A DNA stretch of 64,000 nucleotides from Eurosta solidaginis. Taxonomy: Eukaryota; Arthropoda; Insecta; Diptera; Tephritidae. Below, in pieces: positions 24,306 through 34,769 of this stretch. A program made the translations under genes and the position numbers. The number at the start of each line of letters is the position of its first letter. Within the stretch, counting starts at the first letter, position 1. The stretch is from assembly GCF_040869045.1 (NCBI RefSeq), contig NC_090323.1, positions 267,658,392 through 267,722,391 on the forward strand. The letters run 5' to 3'. The notes beneath the pieces were generated by a model that had not been told where the DNA came from, ran no database searches, and worked only from the letters and a program-made list of their open reading frames with translations.

Positions 24306-25617
24306 GAAATAAAATAATTAAAACAAAAATTTTAAGTTAAACGGTTTTATTGAAAACAATACTTACATGAAGTAATAATAATACTGAAAGCTAGAAAATA
24401 ATTAGGTAGATAGATAGATAGATGTTGTGATGTTAAGCACTGCGACCTATTGGTCTATTGTGCCCTCATTCTCTTTACAACACTTCATCCAAGCCGAGTT
24501 CTCTGAGAAAATCCCGAATGGTTCTCTCTTCAGAGAGTGTATGTGACTATTTTCTAATTTGGATAATCCTAGGATCCTAAGTCTTCGTCTCGCGAGTGCA
24601 TCGCATTCCTTCAGGATGTGTTCTGCAGACTCATCTTCGACATCACAGAATCGACAGAGGCTACTAGCCGATATGCCCAATTTATGCATATGGCTCTTTA
24701 GCCTACAGTGACCTGTGAGTATACCTGTTAAAATCCTAAGGCTACTTTTTGGGAGGTTAATCATAGCTTTATATCGCTTTGAGTTGTACCCTCCTATTAG
24801 TGCTTTTGCCTGCCGAAGTCCTGGACTTTCGCGCCAGTGTTTTTCTCTGAGGCACGCCTCCTTTTGTCTAAATTCCTCCCTTATTGTATGTGACCCTATT
24901 GGGACCATAGGCTCAGGTCCTATTGGCTTTCCGGCCGTTGCCAACCTGGCAAGCTCGTCCGCTCGCTCGTTACCATCTACTCCTCTGTGTCCAGGTACCC
25001 ATGCTAGACGGATGGTGTTATTAACTCCTAGACTGTTAAACCTCTCTACGCACCCAAGGACTGTTGATGATTTAATCTCAACTGAAGATAATGCATTGAG
25101 TGCAGCTTGACTGTCGTTCTCGTTGGTATATCCCCGCTGTAAATTTACCTCTGCTTATGGCGACAACTTCGGCTTGGAAGATGCTGGGATATTTTCCGAG
25201 TGATAGCGATATTTTGATTCGGAGGCCGAAGATCCCCGCTCCTATGCCCTCCGGTGTTTTCGAGCCATCGGTGTACCATATTATAGTATGTTCCTGGTGG
25301 AGCGCTTCAATCCTGGAGGTGTCCCACGTACATCTGTTCCCCAGCTCTATTTTGAAGCGCTTCTCAGACTTAATTATCTTCCTCGTATCATCTCTGGGAA
25401 GTTGGATAATAATAATACTAAAAACTAGGAAATAATTAGGTAGGTCCTAGGTACTAGTCATCACACTCCTCATCAATCTAGGCCGTTGATCAGACAAATA
25501 AAAGCGTTGGACCTACCTACTTACTTTCTAGTTTTTAGTATTATTATTACTTCATGTAAGTATTGTTTTCAATAAAACCGTTTAGCTTAAACATTTTTTT
25601 AAAATTATTTTATTTTC
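24306..25617. mobile_element. Inverted-repeat DNA element (MITE) split by a LINE
   Basis: The left arm 24306-24409 and right arm 25512-25617 are inverted repeats of about 100 bases. The left text 'aaacggttttattgaaaac', 'aatacttacatgaagtaat' and 'aataatact' reappears as the reverse complement on the right. Without the minus-strand LINE at 24410-25405 the element would be roughly 280 bp. About 36 bases of the left arm (24372-24409) are repeated directly after the LINE (25406-25443) as a long, slightly diverged target duplication. The outer target duplication is not obvious. Confidence 0.75.
24410..25405 (-). pseudogene. LINE fragment: RNase H and C-terminal zinc-knuckle
   Basis: On the minus strand, 25330-25200 gives 'IEALHQEHTIIWYTDGSKT' (RNase H first aspartate in YTDGS). 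Near 25100-24990 comes 'WVPGHRGVDGNERADELA' (the RNase H GH.G..GNE.AD block), and 24944-24447 gives 'KSSLRILTGILTGHCRLKSH', 'CRFCDVEDESAEHIL' and 'KECDALARRRLRILG'. The 3' end carries a (GATA)n tail at 24408-24421. Reverse transcriptase is absent, so it is 5'-truncated. A frame shift separates the RNase H part from the C-terminal part. Confidence 0.75.
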
Positions 25618-25852
25618 AAGTTTTTTGTCTTTATTTAATTGCCTATTATTTCTCAATCCATTTAGTTCATTTAGTGACTCATTACTGCAAGGACTTTCCT
25701 GACAATTTGTTACAATCTAATTCCTCAATACATAGTCCTTCCAAAGACCTTACTCGACTCTGCGCCAAGTATGCTTGTCCCTCCTCCAACTCCAAGATAT
25801 TTTGATGTCATTTATACCGGACTGTATGTAATATTTGTTCCAAATATGAGCC

Positions 25853-25966
25853 AAATCGGACATCATAGGTCGCTTTCTATTCATACATGCATTATGTGTC
25901 CCAAATATGGACCAAATCGGACCACAAGATTTGGTCCATATTTGGGCGACCTATGATGTCCGATTT
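25853..25966. repeat. Two-tier perfect inverted repeat (hairpin)
   Basis: The outer arms, 25853-25873 and 25946-25966, are 21 bases each and perfectly complementary (left arm begins aaatcggacatc). The inner arms, 25901-25917 and 25929-25945, are 17 bases each and perfect ('ccaaatatggaccaaat'), with an 11-base loop. On the left, 27 bases separate outer and inner arms; on the right they touch. It has no coding content. It may be the core of a foldback element. Confidence 0.8.
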
Positions 25967-26199
25967 TTACGACTTTTTTGAATTTCTCGATCCTTGCGGC
26001 ACCTAGCGGCGATTTTTTTCATATTGTTTCATTGTCACCGGGTTCTAAACTAGTTTTAAGCTCGTAGCTTATCGGGAAGTTACTTAAATTTCAATTACAA
26101 AATTCGTGCCGGCCGGCCGTCCACCCTGTCAAGTCAAGCTAAAAAAAACCGTTTAAATAAAAAAACATAGCATCTTGCGTGATTGTTAGGGATGCAACA

Positions 26200-26300
26200 T
26201 CGCCAAAAACAAACATCGATGTTTTTCAACATCGATAGTCTCACAAAAAACATCGATGTTAAAAAACATCGGTCTAAACATCGATGTTTTTCCGATGTTT
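26200..26300. repeat. Left subterminal acatcgatgtt repeats of the hAT element
   Basis: The palindromic core atcgat with flanking aca/tgt recurs at about 26213, 26230, 26249 and 26279, partly in tandem. A matching cluster lies at 27775-27885. Short subterminal repeats of this sort are the transposase-binding sites of hAT elements in general; that role here is inferred. Confidence 0.7.
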
Positions 26301-26363
26301 TCATTTTAAATCAAACAACGGATATAATGTATTGCCAGGAGTTTTTTTTTAACTTTGAAAGTA

Positions 26364-26427
26364 CGGGCTTTTCCATACTAGCTCGCGTTACAAGAAATAG
26401 GATTTGAATGGAAAAGCCCATTAGTGT
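26364..26427. repeat. Crossed inverted repeats (pseudoknot order) within the hAT element
   Basis: The text 'gggcttttccat' (about 26367) is complementary to 'atggaaaagccc' (about 26409), and gcgttac (about 26384) to gtaacgc (about 26426), in the order A B A' B'. This may be a small inserted duplication of one segment in inverted form. Confidence 0.45.
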
Positions 26428-26689
26428 AACGCAAATATCGATGTAAATTTATCAATACTTACAAGCCAATGGGTTTAAAAACAACACACACATTCTTAAT
26501 AAAATAGGAACGTTTTTATATAGGTACATATGTACTTTTTAGGAATTTCCTTCAAGGAACTTTAACATTAATTGCACTCATCAATATGATTTTGATGCAC
26601 AGGTACAAACGTTACTTGTTTAATTACATAAAAAGTTTTGAGTTCGAGTTTAGGAAAATGAGCTTTGACAATCTACTTCCCCAAAGCCT

Positions 26690-27740
26690 ATTCCTATCCT
26701 GAGTGACGGTTTCGGCAGCCTCTGAGAACAGCCGTTCACTTGGCAGAGATGTGGCGACGATGGGGAGGTATGCCCTTGCAATCTTTCGCATGTTTTGGGA
26801 ACACGGATTTCATATCCTCCCAAATTTCAATTTTGTTGGTGTAACACGAGACAAAAGGAACATATGAACTTCAGTTTCACCAACATTTTTCGAAACAGAA
26901 GGTGAGTCGTCTTTCATGTTCTTGGGAATCAATTGTTTATGATACTTCCAGATGTCAAATTCGGAGTCATCATTATCAGATCCAACAGATATTTCACAAT
27001 CAGCTACAGGTTCGCTGTACTCGCGCACATCTTTATTTAAATAGTTAATTACTTTCGCTTTGGCAAGACATTTTTGAAATGCATAAACTTGATCCAGGAT
27101 CTAGAGCAGTTGAAATCGCAAGAATTGCAGAATATTCCAAAACAGCAAATCTTTTTAGAAAATTCTTTTTAATTTCCTCTTTGAAATTCGAAATTATTGT
27201 ATTCTTCGGTTTAATATTTTCAAACAATTCAATGAACCGCTGTAACATGTAAAAGAAAGAGTTCCAAAGTGCGCGAACATCGAGTATCAATTTTTTGATT
27301 TTACCTTCTTTTAACCCCATTTCCTTTTGTCGTTTTCTTATTTCGTCGCTTGGAATAACACTCTTTTTTATGAACTTTACAATTTCTCGAACTTTATTTA
27401 TCAAATCGGCCCAGTCCCTTGACTCGTCAATAGATTTAGTAACGACTAAATTAATCGTGTGAGAGCAAGGAATAATATTTTTTACTCCAAACATTTCACG
27501 ATTGACTTTCATCACTGTGTGGTCATTATCTGTAATGATTGCCGAAACTTTGTCTATAGAAATGTTCCACTCTGCGAAAATACCTGTAAGATTTTCTCAT
27601 ATATATGCAGATGTATGTCAGTTCAAAACTTCCCAGGGTTCCACTGTGGAATCTAAACTTATCCAAAGGACGTATTGTAACACTTGCAAATGATTTATTC
27701 TGCATTGTCTCTGTCCCAATATCATAGGTAATGCAAAAGC
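26690..27740 (-). pseudogene. hAT transposase remnant
   Basis: Minus-strand blocks in order: 'TETMQNKSFASVTI' and 'DKFRFHSGTLGSFELT' (about 27730-27600), 'KVSAIITDND' with 'VKNIIPCSHTINLVV' (27550-27420), 'GKIKKLILDVRALWNSFFY' and MLQRFIELFE (27310-27220), FDIWKYHKQLIP (about 26950), then in another frame 'YLPIVATSLPSERLFSEAA' and 'VTQDRNRLWG' (26790-26690), the C-terminal dimerisation domain. These match the BED-type hAT transposases. The N-terminal zinc-finger region is missing, and at least two frame changes separate the blocks, so the protein is not functional. Confidence 0.85.
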
Positions 27741-28166
27741 GCGTTTTTTTTCTATAAATATTTAGGAATGGACGATGTCGATGTTTCTCGATTTTTTTAT
27801 CCGATGTATCGACGATGTATCGTCTAGCAAAACATCGCTGTTAACATCGATATTAATGGGGAAAACATCGATGTATCGTTTGCATACCTAGTGATTGTAG
27901 CGATGTTACTGCAATGCACAAGATTACGTTGAACGCATCTATATAAAAAAATTGATTGTGGCTCGGCCATTAGTATATGACATAATATATTTTATAAAGT
28001 TTTTTAAGACTCAGGATTTAATTGTAACCATCGCATATTCATCTACATACATAAAATTACCAACGGAGGTGCCACAAAAGTAACTTAAATATACAGCGAT
28101 AACCCTGTTTTCTTGCCTGTAATTCTTGTTTTAACACAGCACGAAAAAATTTAACATTTTCAATAT

Positions 28167-28321
28167 TATTGTCGCCCTTACGCTGGAACCGCAGAAGGGA
28201 CAAATTAGTTTCTAAAAATAACGTTTAGAAATTTGTTTCCCTTAACTTTTCATTAATATGGTTTGCAAATTATTCTGGTTTTTTTTTTTGTCCTCTTGCT
28301 TTTGGCAGAAGGGCGACAATA
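28167..28321. mobile_element. 155-bp inverted-repeat element
   Basis: The ends 'tattgtcgccctt' and 'aagggcgacaata' are perfect 13-base inverted repeats. The interior is T-rich with an inverted 'tttctaaa' pair. There are no ORFs. The size and structure are those of a small MITE. The target duplication is unclear because the ends already contain ta. Confidence 0.6.
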
Positions 28322-28854
28322 AAGGCTTGGTATTTGTAGATTATTAGAGTGGTTACCTCCAGCATTAGTAAACATAATTTTTTATAAAATCAAAGCATAA
28401 ATTCAAATGCTACACTCCCCTTTACAATGTTTCTAATCGTTTTATTTACTACAATTTTTTTCATTCTATGCTTATTATGCTAGCTTTGTTGAATTAAAAA
28501 TAGACTGAAAACAAAATATGCTTCCAACGTGTCAAATTATATTATGGTAATTTGAGAGTTTCTGATTTACACTTAACGATTTGTCTACTCTCCAGTCTTT
28601 TTCCTTAAAATTCAGTGAGGACGTGTAGTAATCCTATGTCGCAACCACACTGAAAAGCATTCTAAATATATCACTGCCTCGAGTTCTAAAAATCTGGCTT
28701 CTGAATCTTATTGCCGAATGGTTGTATTTCATGTGTGTTAAAGTCCCGATCTAACTGGTTAGGAATCACGGTTAGTAAGTCACTTGGGCACGATCAATAT
28801 TATTTTTATTTAGCATTTTAATATTCTTAATACATGACTGCATACGAGACTAAA

Positions 28855-29436
28855 GCGGCAATTACCCACCGACGTGTGCCGTACGTACGGACGTTTGTCG
28901 TACGAAGCACGTTTGACCGAACCCTCAAGCACGTAGGAATCAATGTGTGCGTCTGTGTACATGTACATAACATATTTGTGTGTGTTTTGTTTACAGATTA
29001 GCACTGTTGCCATTGACCATTTTGCTTGCATGCTTATGGAAACATCAACTTTTTCCAATTTAATTTTTGATGTTGTAAAAGGCTGGAATTAATATTAAAT
29101 AAATATAAATATATTACATATTTATAATCTGCACTTTTACATAATTATTTCGAATTATTTTCACAATTTTTCAAACTTTAATTAGGTGTTTTTGCATAAA
29201 ACTGCAAACGGTCAAAAATTAGCGCACAAAAGTTTACTAGGCAACTCTGTCTAGTGAGAGAGAGATCAGCTGACACGTTCTTACGGAAAAAATCAAAATT
29301 GTTTTGATTTCTACGTTCCGGGCTACGTACGTACGGGCGTTGCACGTCGGTGAGTTTTCGTTTACATTGCACACTCATAAGATAGGTCGTGTCAGCTGAC
29401 ACGTTTTTGGTACGTACGTTCGTGAGTAACTGCCGC
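28855..29436. mobile_element. 582-bp inverted-repeat element with cgtacgtacg palindromes
   Basis: The left end 'gcggcaattacccaccgacg' is the inverted match of the right end '...cgtgagtaactgccgc'. Subterminal cgtacgtacgg (28880s) and ctacgtacgtacggg (29322) are also inverted, and 'caccgacgtg' pairs with 'cacgtcggtg'. The middle is A/T-rich. There is no transposase. It is a MITE-like foldback element. Confidence 0.6.
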
Positions 29437-29899
29437 ATATGGCTTCATAAACTAGTACGTACTGTAGTAGTGGTAACGATCTTATGATATCACGTCACGT
29501 GTTTCAGCATTACACCCCAATTTGTGTGTGTTTTACACGACCAGTAAACCATTCAGGACTTTCTACCTTTCTCCATGCAGATTTTCTCTGTTGTTGTTTT
29601 TAACGATTTTCTCTCCAAGCCTTCTGTATAATTTGTCGCCAAGGTACTAAAGTTCGTAGAGGTGGAGGGAAATGTGAAAAGGGAAGGGGACACTATAAAA
29701 TATAAGACCAGTATTAAAAAAGAATTGGATATCTATTCTAAAGATAAAGCAGTATGCAAATTTGGGAAATTACGGATGCCATGCCCCTTTCACAAAAATC
29801 AAAAAAAATGTCTAATGTTTGGTGTAGTGATCCTTTATATGAGGAGTTGAGTGGGAGGGGAAGAGAAAAACGGAAAATTGGCAAAAAAATATAGCGAGG

Positions 29900-30275
29900 G
29901 GTGCCGTGAAATAACTGCCAAGTGAAATAAGTCCCAAAAAATAAGTGAAATAATTTCCTATTTGTCATACAAAATGGGTATTGTTTCATTATGAAATAAT
30001 ATTTCGCTATTTTGTGTTGGAAATTATTTCATATTTTTTGTATGGTTGGCAGTAATTAGTTTTTGTTAGGACTAATTTCATTTTTTCCTAAAATTACGAT
30101 TTAACAAGTTTCGTGGCTTTTGTTTAGTACTATTTCGAAATGTGATTTGAATGGAATAACTCCCATATATTGGGACTTATTTAAGTTCTTTATTTGCGTT
30201 TATTTTATTACTTTATGTTGGAAATTATTTCATTTTTATTGCAACTTTCATTTGGTAGTAATTTCACTTTACCGT
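29900..30275. repeat. Probable short inverted-repeat element
   Basis: The left text 'gtgaaataactgccaagtga' resembles the complement of the right text 'cat.tggtagtaatttcac', and 'gaaataatttcc' / 'ggaaattatttca' are repeated in inverted form inside. The termini are imperfect and no target duplication was found. Confidence 0.4.
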
Positions 30276-30279
30276 AGCA

Positions 30280-31010
30280 AGGTATGGAGAGAATCGGATG
30301 CACAGGGAAATGGAGGAAAGACAGAAAGAGAGAAGGGGGTGGTGAAGACGGAGTGAAAAGAAATTAGGGAGGAATGAAGGGATAAAAGACAAAAAAGGGA
30401 AGAAGAGTTTTACGCTGAAAGAGATTGGGTTAAGCGAAACGAAAAATAAGAAGCAGAGTTAATATTGAAAAACAAAAGCGTTAAAGAGTGGAAGATGAAT
30501 CTAGAGGAAGAGAGTGAGGCTAAGCGAAAATGAGGCAGAGGAAGAGAAAGGTAGAATAAATTAAATAAATGTAAGGCGCGATAACCTCCGAAGAGATGTA
30601 AGGCCGAGCTTCTCTTCCAATTTGCGCCGTGCTCTTAATTGTTCCTACTAATTGGCTGGATGCGACCTACTTGTTTTACGCCGACTCCGAACGGCATCTG
30701 CCAGGCAGATGAGTTTTCTCTGTCCAACACCGCCGAGTGGCGTCCACGCTTAGAAAAATTTTCTTCTAATTGAAAAAACTTGTTTCTAAAACTTTTGATG
30801 TATGTAGCTTTGCCCGGGGCGTGAATCTTCGGTGTGGTAGGCGGAGCACGCTACCATCATGGTAGCAAGCAAAACGATAGAATGAGGACGGGAAAGAGTA
30901 GGGATAAGTAAAAAACGAGAAATAGAAGTGGAAATTTAAGGGAGAAGTTAAAGGTATAGAGAAGGGGGATGAGAGGAAACGGAAGAAAATAAAAGAGGTC
31001 GATTTTGTTC
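30280..31010. repeat. GA-rich tract, interrupted by a SINE
   Basis: On the + strand the sequence is almost all purine for long runs (30285-30550 and 30875-31000, e.g. 'gaggaaagacagaaagagag'). The two halves are parted by the minus-strand SINE at 30557-30865, which therefore inserted into a pre-existing purine tract. It has no coding potential. Confidence 0.7.
30557..30865 (-). mobile_element. tRNA-derived SINE, copy 2
   Basis: Reverse-orientation copy of the family at 17500 and 55879. The 3' tail is at the left (aaataaatgtaaggcgcg), followed by 'aaggccgagcttctcttcc' and 'ccgactccgaacggcatctg', with the tRNA-like head at the right (ggcggagcacgctaccat). A short similarity, gtagaat / gatagaat, on the two sides may be the target duplication. 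Confidence 0.75.
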
Positions 31011-31689
31011 AGTACAAAAAATCAAAAAATTCTACACTATGTGTGATTTATTTTTGAAATTTGTTTCGAACATTGCTTGTGAAACTTCAGTATGCTCTTT
31101 TATGGATGCTTGGTTATAGGCTTCAGTGATACGCGATAGGTGGCGTTAGGTCAGTAAGAAATGAGACACTAGAAAGGGATACTTATAAGGAGAAGAAATC
31201 GCGCCAGATGCAGGGTTGGCAAAGTAGAGACAGAGGTAAAGATACGGCTCAGTTGAGCATCGCCGCATTCGTCGATATATGTATGTGGCTTATATTCCCA
31301 ACTCATATGTTCAATACTAAACTTTTTCTATAGAAATTTTAATCGTTACAAAGCTTTTGGTTTTCGTATAAAAGCAGCTCACTGAAACTCTCAAACGCCC
31401 CCTATCTAAAGAAACATCGCAAATGAAAGCTTTTCAGGCTGTGTCAAGTGTTTTCGAGTTTTTGTGAGTTGTTCTGTTATTAGCTTTAAGTGCTTGCTTG
31501 TTACTGCATCTCCAGATATCTTTACTGAGAATAGCGACGTATTTTTTAATAACCACTCTAATTCTACTTTTACTATTTTTCACAATTTTTTCACCACAAA
31601 ATAAAATTTTATCAATTGAATTGGTATATTGATTTGCTATCACCGTTGAACGAAAAAAAATTTAAAAAACACCACCTGTACACAACAAC

Positions 31690-31848
31690 CGCAATTGTAT
31701 TGAAAATCCTCCACAATGTATTTTACCACAACACCAAATCACCAATACCACCACCTCGTAAAAACCAACACATCTTCACCTCCACCACAACCAACACCAC
31801 CATATATCCAAATTCACCATACAAACAAACAATCAAACAAAAAACTAG
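31690..31848 (+). promoter_or_regulatory. msn: G-depleted A/C-rich tract in front of an msn acceptor
   Basis: Between about 31735 and 31844 the + strand has almost no G and is built of acc/aac/caa triplets, running directly into the acceptor actag at 31844-31848. A normal polypyrimidine tract is lacking. A/C-rich elements are known splicing enhancers, so the tract could help define this exon; that role is inference. Confidence 0.4.
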
Positions 31849-32189
31849 GATTTGGATATGATAGCAGCACAACTAAATGAATTGGGCGTCTCTCAACAGC
31901 CACAGCCACAAACCGCTTTTGGACAACAGCAATCACAACAAATACAGCAACAACAGGCCCAACCAGAGGCGCCACCACGTAATAATCGTCAATCGGTGCC
32001 ACCTTCATCATCACAGGTGAAATCATCGGCCCCAGCTGTACCGCCGATAGCGAATAATCATCATCATGCGCAGCCAATAAATCCATTGGATCCATTGGAT
32101 AGTAGCGATACGGATAGTGAACCCGATGAGCCCAATGAACGTGGACGTAATGATGGCACATTATTGGCAAGTGATCCACCGAAACCACT
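31849..32189 (+). CDS. msn: misshapen exon: Gln-rich and acidic linker
   Basis: The frame preceding the exon has a stop at 31846-31848 (the tag of the acceptor itself), so splicing must enter at or after 31849. The exon reads DLDMIAAQLNELGVSQQPQ, a Gln-rich run (QQQSQQIQQQQAQ), PPRNNRQSVPPSSSQ, an NHHHAQP run and an acidic DSSDTDSEPDEPNERG, ending SDPPKPL. It stops two bases into a Leu codon at a consensus donor ct|gtaagt. The polarity and acidic/Ser composition fit the intermediate region of Msn/TNIK kinases. The start is less certain than the end, because the acceptor lacks a pyrimidine tract. It may be alternatively used. Confidence 0.85.
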
Positions 32190-32539
32190 GTAAGTAATGA
32201 ATATATAATTTGTATGAGCTATATAAAAACTTTTTGTTCAAATTAATTCATTCGAGAACATATTTCATGTCCATCATCAATTCAACCCCTTCACGATCAT
32301 AAGCTTAGTCGATGTGTGGGGCTATTAAGCGGTTTATTATAATTTTTATTTAATTTGATCCAAAGAAACTTATTAAAGACCATTTTCCTTATCAGGGACA
32401 AACTTGATACAACAATCAACAGCAATCAGCAATGACCTTTATTTCCATTAAGGCTGGTATTATCACTGGCGAAGCGAATGAAAATTTTTAGTGAATTTCA
32501 TATGTTTGAATTATTAGCATACGATGAAATACGATGAAA

Positions 32540-32660
32540 AAGAAAGAGAAAGAGGAGGACAAAGTCGATAGAGGGACAAGAAATCGAAGGCGAAGTCAAA
32601 GGCAAAGCGGAGGACGAAGAGGAAGGCAAATACGACGAAGAGAAAGAAAACATTAGAAGC
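32540..32660. repeat. GA-rich tract, split by retroposon copy 2
   Basis: A purine-rich run on the + strand (gaaagagaaagaggagga... to gagaaagaaaac). It resumes at 33071 (agaaagaaaaggaggaag), beyond the (CAA)n retroposon, which thus landed inside it. Confidence 0.6.
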
Positions 32661-33070
32661 AATTTATAAACCCCTCAGCGGGTTAGGGGGTTAGAATATA
32701 CCCGCGGTAGGTATGCCTGTCGTAAGAGGCGACAAAATTACCGGATTCAGGGGGTTTGTGTAGCGCAGCTCTTACAGGTTGCCAGCGCAATACATAGCTT
32801 CTCCAAACCTAATTGTCAACCTCACCTATCCGTGGCGAATCCTGTTTCATTAACAGCCGAAGCTTTGCGAGACCGAATTACTCATGGATCTAAGGGGTGG
32901 GAGGGCGTTATGGCCTAGAAGGTTGCATGTGGTCATAACAAATCGTTCCCGAGATGGTTGGGCTTGGTACCGGAACGTGCCGGATCTTCATCCGGCAAAG
33001 GACCATCCACTCGATAACACTCCCCAAGGCCTTCGGGAAGCGTCCCTATCGCTACAACAACAACAACAAT
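32651..33070 (+). mobile_element. (CAA)n-tailed retroposon, copy 2
   Basis: It matches copy 3 (48464-48855) from 'aacccctcagcgggtt' (32668) to the tail caacaacaacaacaata. A 10-base direct repeat agaaagaaaa lies at 32641-32650 and 33071-33080, which could be the target duplication, but it is in purine-rich sequence where chance repeats are likely. The 62-codon frame at 32884-33072 is not a gene. Confidence 0.7.
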
Positions 33071-34769
33071 AGAAAGAAAAGGAGGAAGAAAAAAATGCAT
33101 GAAAACCACGACAAAGGCAAAGGTGCATAAATGCTAGGACTAGGCTACATACGGGAACAAATTTAGACACTCGAGAGATGAGATGATGACGAAGGCGGCC
33201 GGAAAACTAAAGACGAAAGCAGACTTAACCAGATGATGCAAGGAGGCAGGGTCTGAGAGAACAGTGGTTAAATGTTACCAGCAACAAGGCATAAATACTA
33301 GGACAAGGCTACATACGGAAACAGTATGGGGACAAAAGAGATGAGATGATGACCGTGGTTAATGTTAGCTGCAGAAATCCAGTGTGCAAGAGTACGCCTG
33401 TATATGCACACGGAGACTCCGCGCCTGCAACGTGGTAAGCTGTCAAGGTACACATCGTTGTACCATAATAAAGCTTTTGGACGTAGAAGCGAAGTTACCA
33501 GGCATATCAGAAAATGGGAGAGTAGAATAGATAACTGCTGAGGAGACCCTCAAATCCCACAACAGCTTAAGCTGTTCGATCAAATTAAAGCTACCGAAAG
33601 TCAGAGGAATACTATATTCTGACGTAGGTTGTATTACAGGAGCAGTAGCAACTTCAATTTTCTTCAGCTTCGGATCCACAGGCTAAGGTGATCCCTATTG
33701 AAATCGGGTCTGGCTCGCGATCGGTTGTTAGAGTTTCCATTTGCATTTAACATTATTTGAAGAAGTTTATTTGCTTTTAAATACGTTCGACAAGGCATTC
33801 GCTTCACCAAACGGGTTCGCTTCGCTGGTGACAATACCAGCTTACGTGCACGAATTCCTCGATATATTTTATATGTTAGACTTCCTATTTTAAGACCACT
33901 CTGAAGTAGTCAAAAGAAGAGAAATATGTTATTTTTGTAGTAATGAGAAAGGCCTAGAGAACTTTTTCTTGTAAGTAGATCACTTGGCGATCTTAAAAAT
34001 GGTTTCAGTTCGCTGATTGTTTACATTTTGAAAGCTTAATTTTCATATTGAGGGTAATTACAGTTGGCTGGCAAAGTTAACATTTTACCCAGGTATCAAA
34101 AATTCTAGCTGTTGGGATCCTTTTATTGGTATATTTTAAAATCATACAAAGAAAATTAACAGAGTGCAAAGCGTGTTACAGCTAACAGATGACAATGTAA
34201 ATTAACACGAAACTGTGATTACCCAAATTTTATTATGCATGTCCTTTTTACTTTGGAACAGAGATCTATATAGCTCAAATCGAGGCGTAACCGTCAAAAC
34301 AATGCCTAAATTCAATTTGTACAATTTGTATGGGGAATATCGGTCTGCTTCGGAAAGGCAGTATATGCCTACAGGGCCACTATGCATATGAACGTAGCGC
34401 GAGTTATCATCGGGAGATAGATAAATATTTAATTAAACCATAGCGCCTTTGTTCTCTTCGCTTCGAAGTTCAGTATTTTTCTTTTGGCTTAAAAGCGTTG
34501 TATGTAAATATGTTCTGGAAATGTTGATCTCAATTATATTCCAAATTAATGCACTTTTGAGATTATATTTTTTTGAAGCCTCTCTCGACACTCGCGGTAC
34601 CTTGAATTTAATTTCCCATTTCATTTCAAACAAGTAAGGAAGGCTAAGTTCGGGTGTACCCGAATATTACATACTCAGTTGAGAGCTGTGGAGACAAAGT
34701 AAGGGAAAATCACCATGTTGTAAAAAGAACCTAGGGTAACCCTGGAATGTGTTTGTATGACATGTGTAT

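Larger units (their letters stand above)
26187..27890 (-). mobile_element. Decayed hAT transposon with perfect 8-bp target duplication
   Basis: The termini are 'tagggatgcaa' (26187-26197) and its near complement ending 'ttgcataccta' (27890). Immediately outside is the 8-bp direct repeat gtgattgt at 26179-26186 and 27891-27898, exactly the duplication length of hAT elements. Both ends carry subterminal clusters of 'acatcgatgtt'-type repeats. The interior encodes a broken hAT transposase on the minus strand (separate entry). Length is 1704 bp, shorter than intact hAT elements, so it is a deletion derivative. Confidence 0.93.
22558..31848 (+). other. msn: msn intron, 9.3 kb
   Basis: It runs from donor gtatgt to acceptor actag. 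It contains LINE-UTR relics, a MITE disrupted by a LINE, a nested perfect hairpin, a hAT element, two or three further inverted-repeat elements, a minus-strand SINE and GA-rich tracts, all listed separately. Stretches 23380-24300, 25620-25850, 28330-28850, 29440-29890 and 31010-31690 show nothing specific. Confidence 0.8.

Noticed and set aside
27459..27693. Plus-strand ORFs of 63-65 codons
   Set aside because: They are antisense shadows of the hAT transposase remnant.
31616..31861. 81-codon Thr/Pro/Asn-rich ORF overlapping an msn exon start
   Set aside because: It is in another frame from the exon and produced by the A/C-rich tract. No junction would join it in phase.
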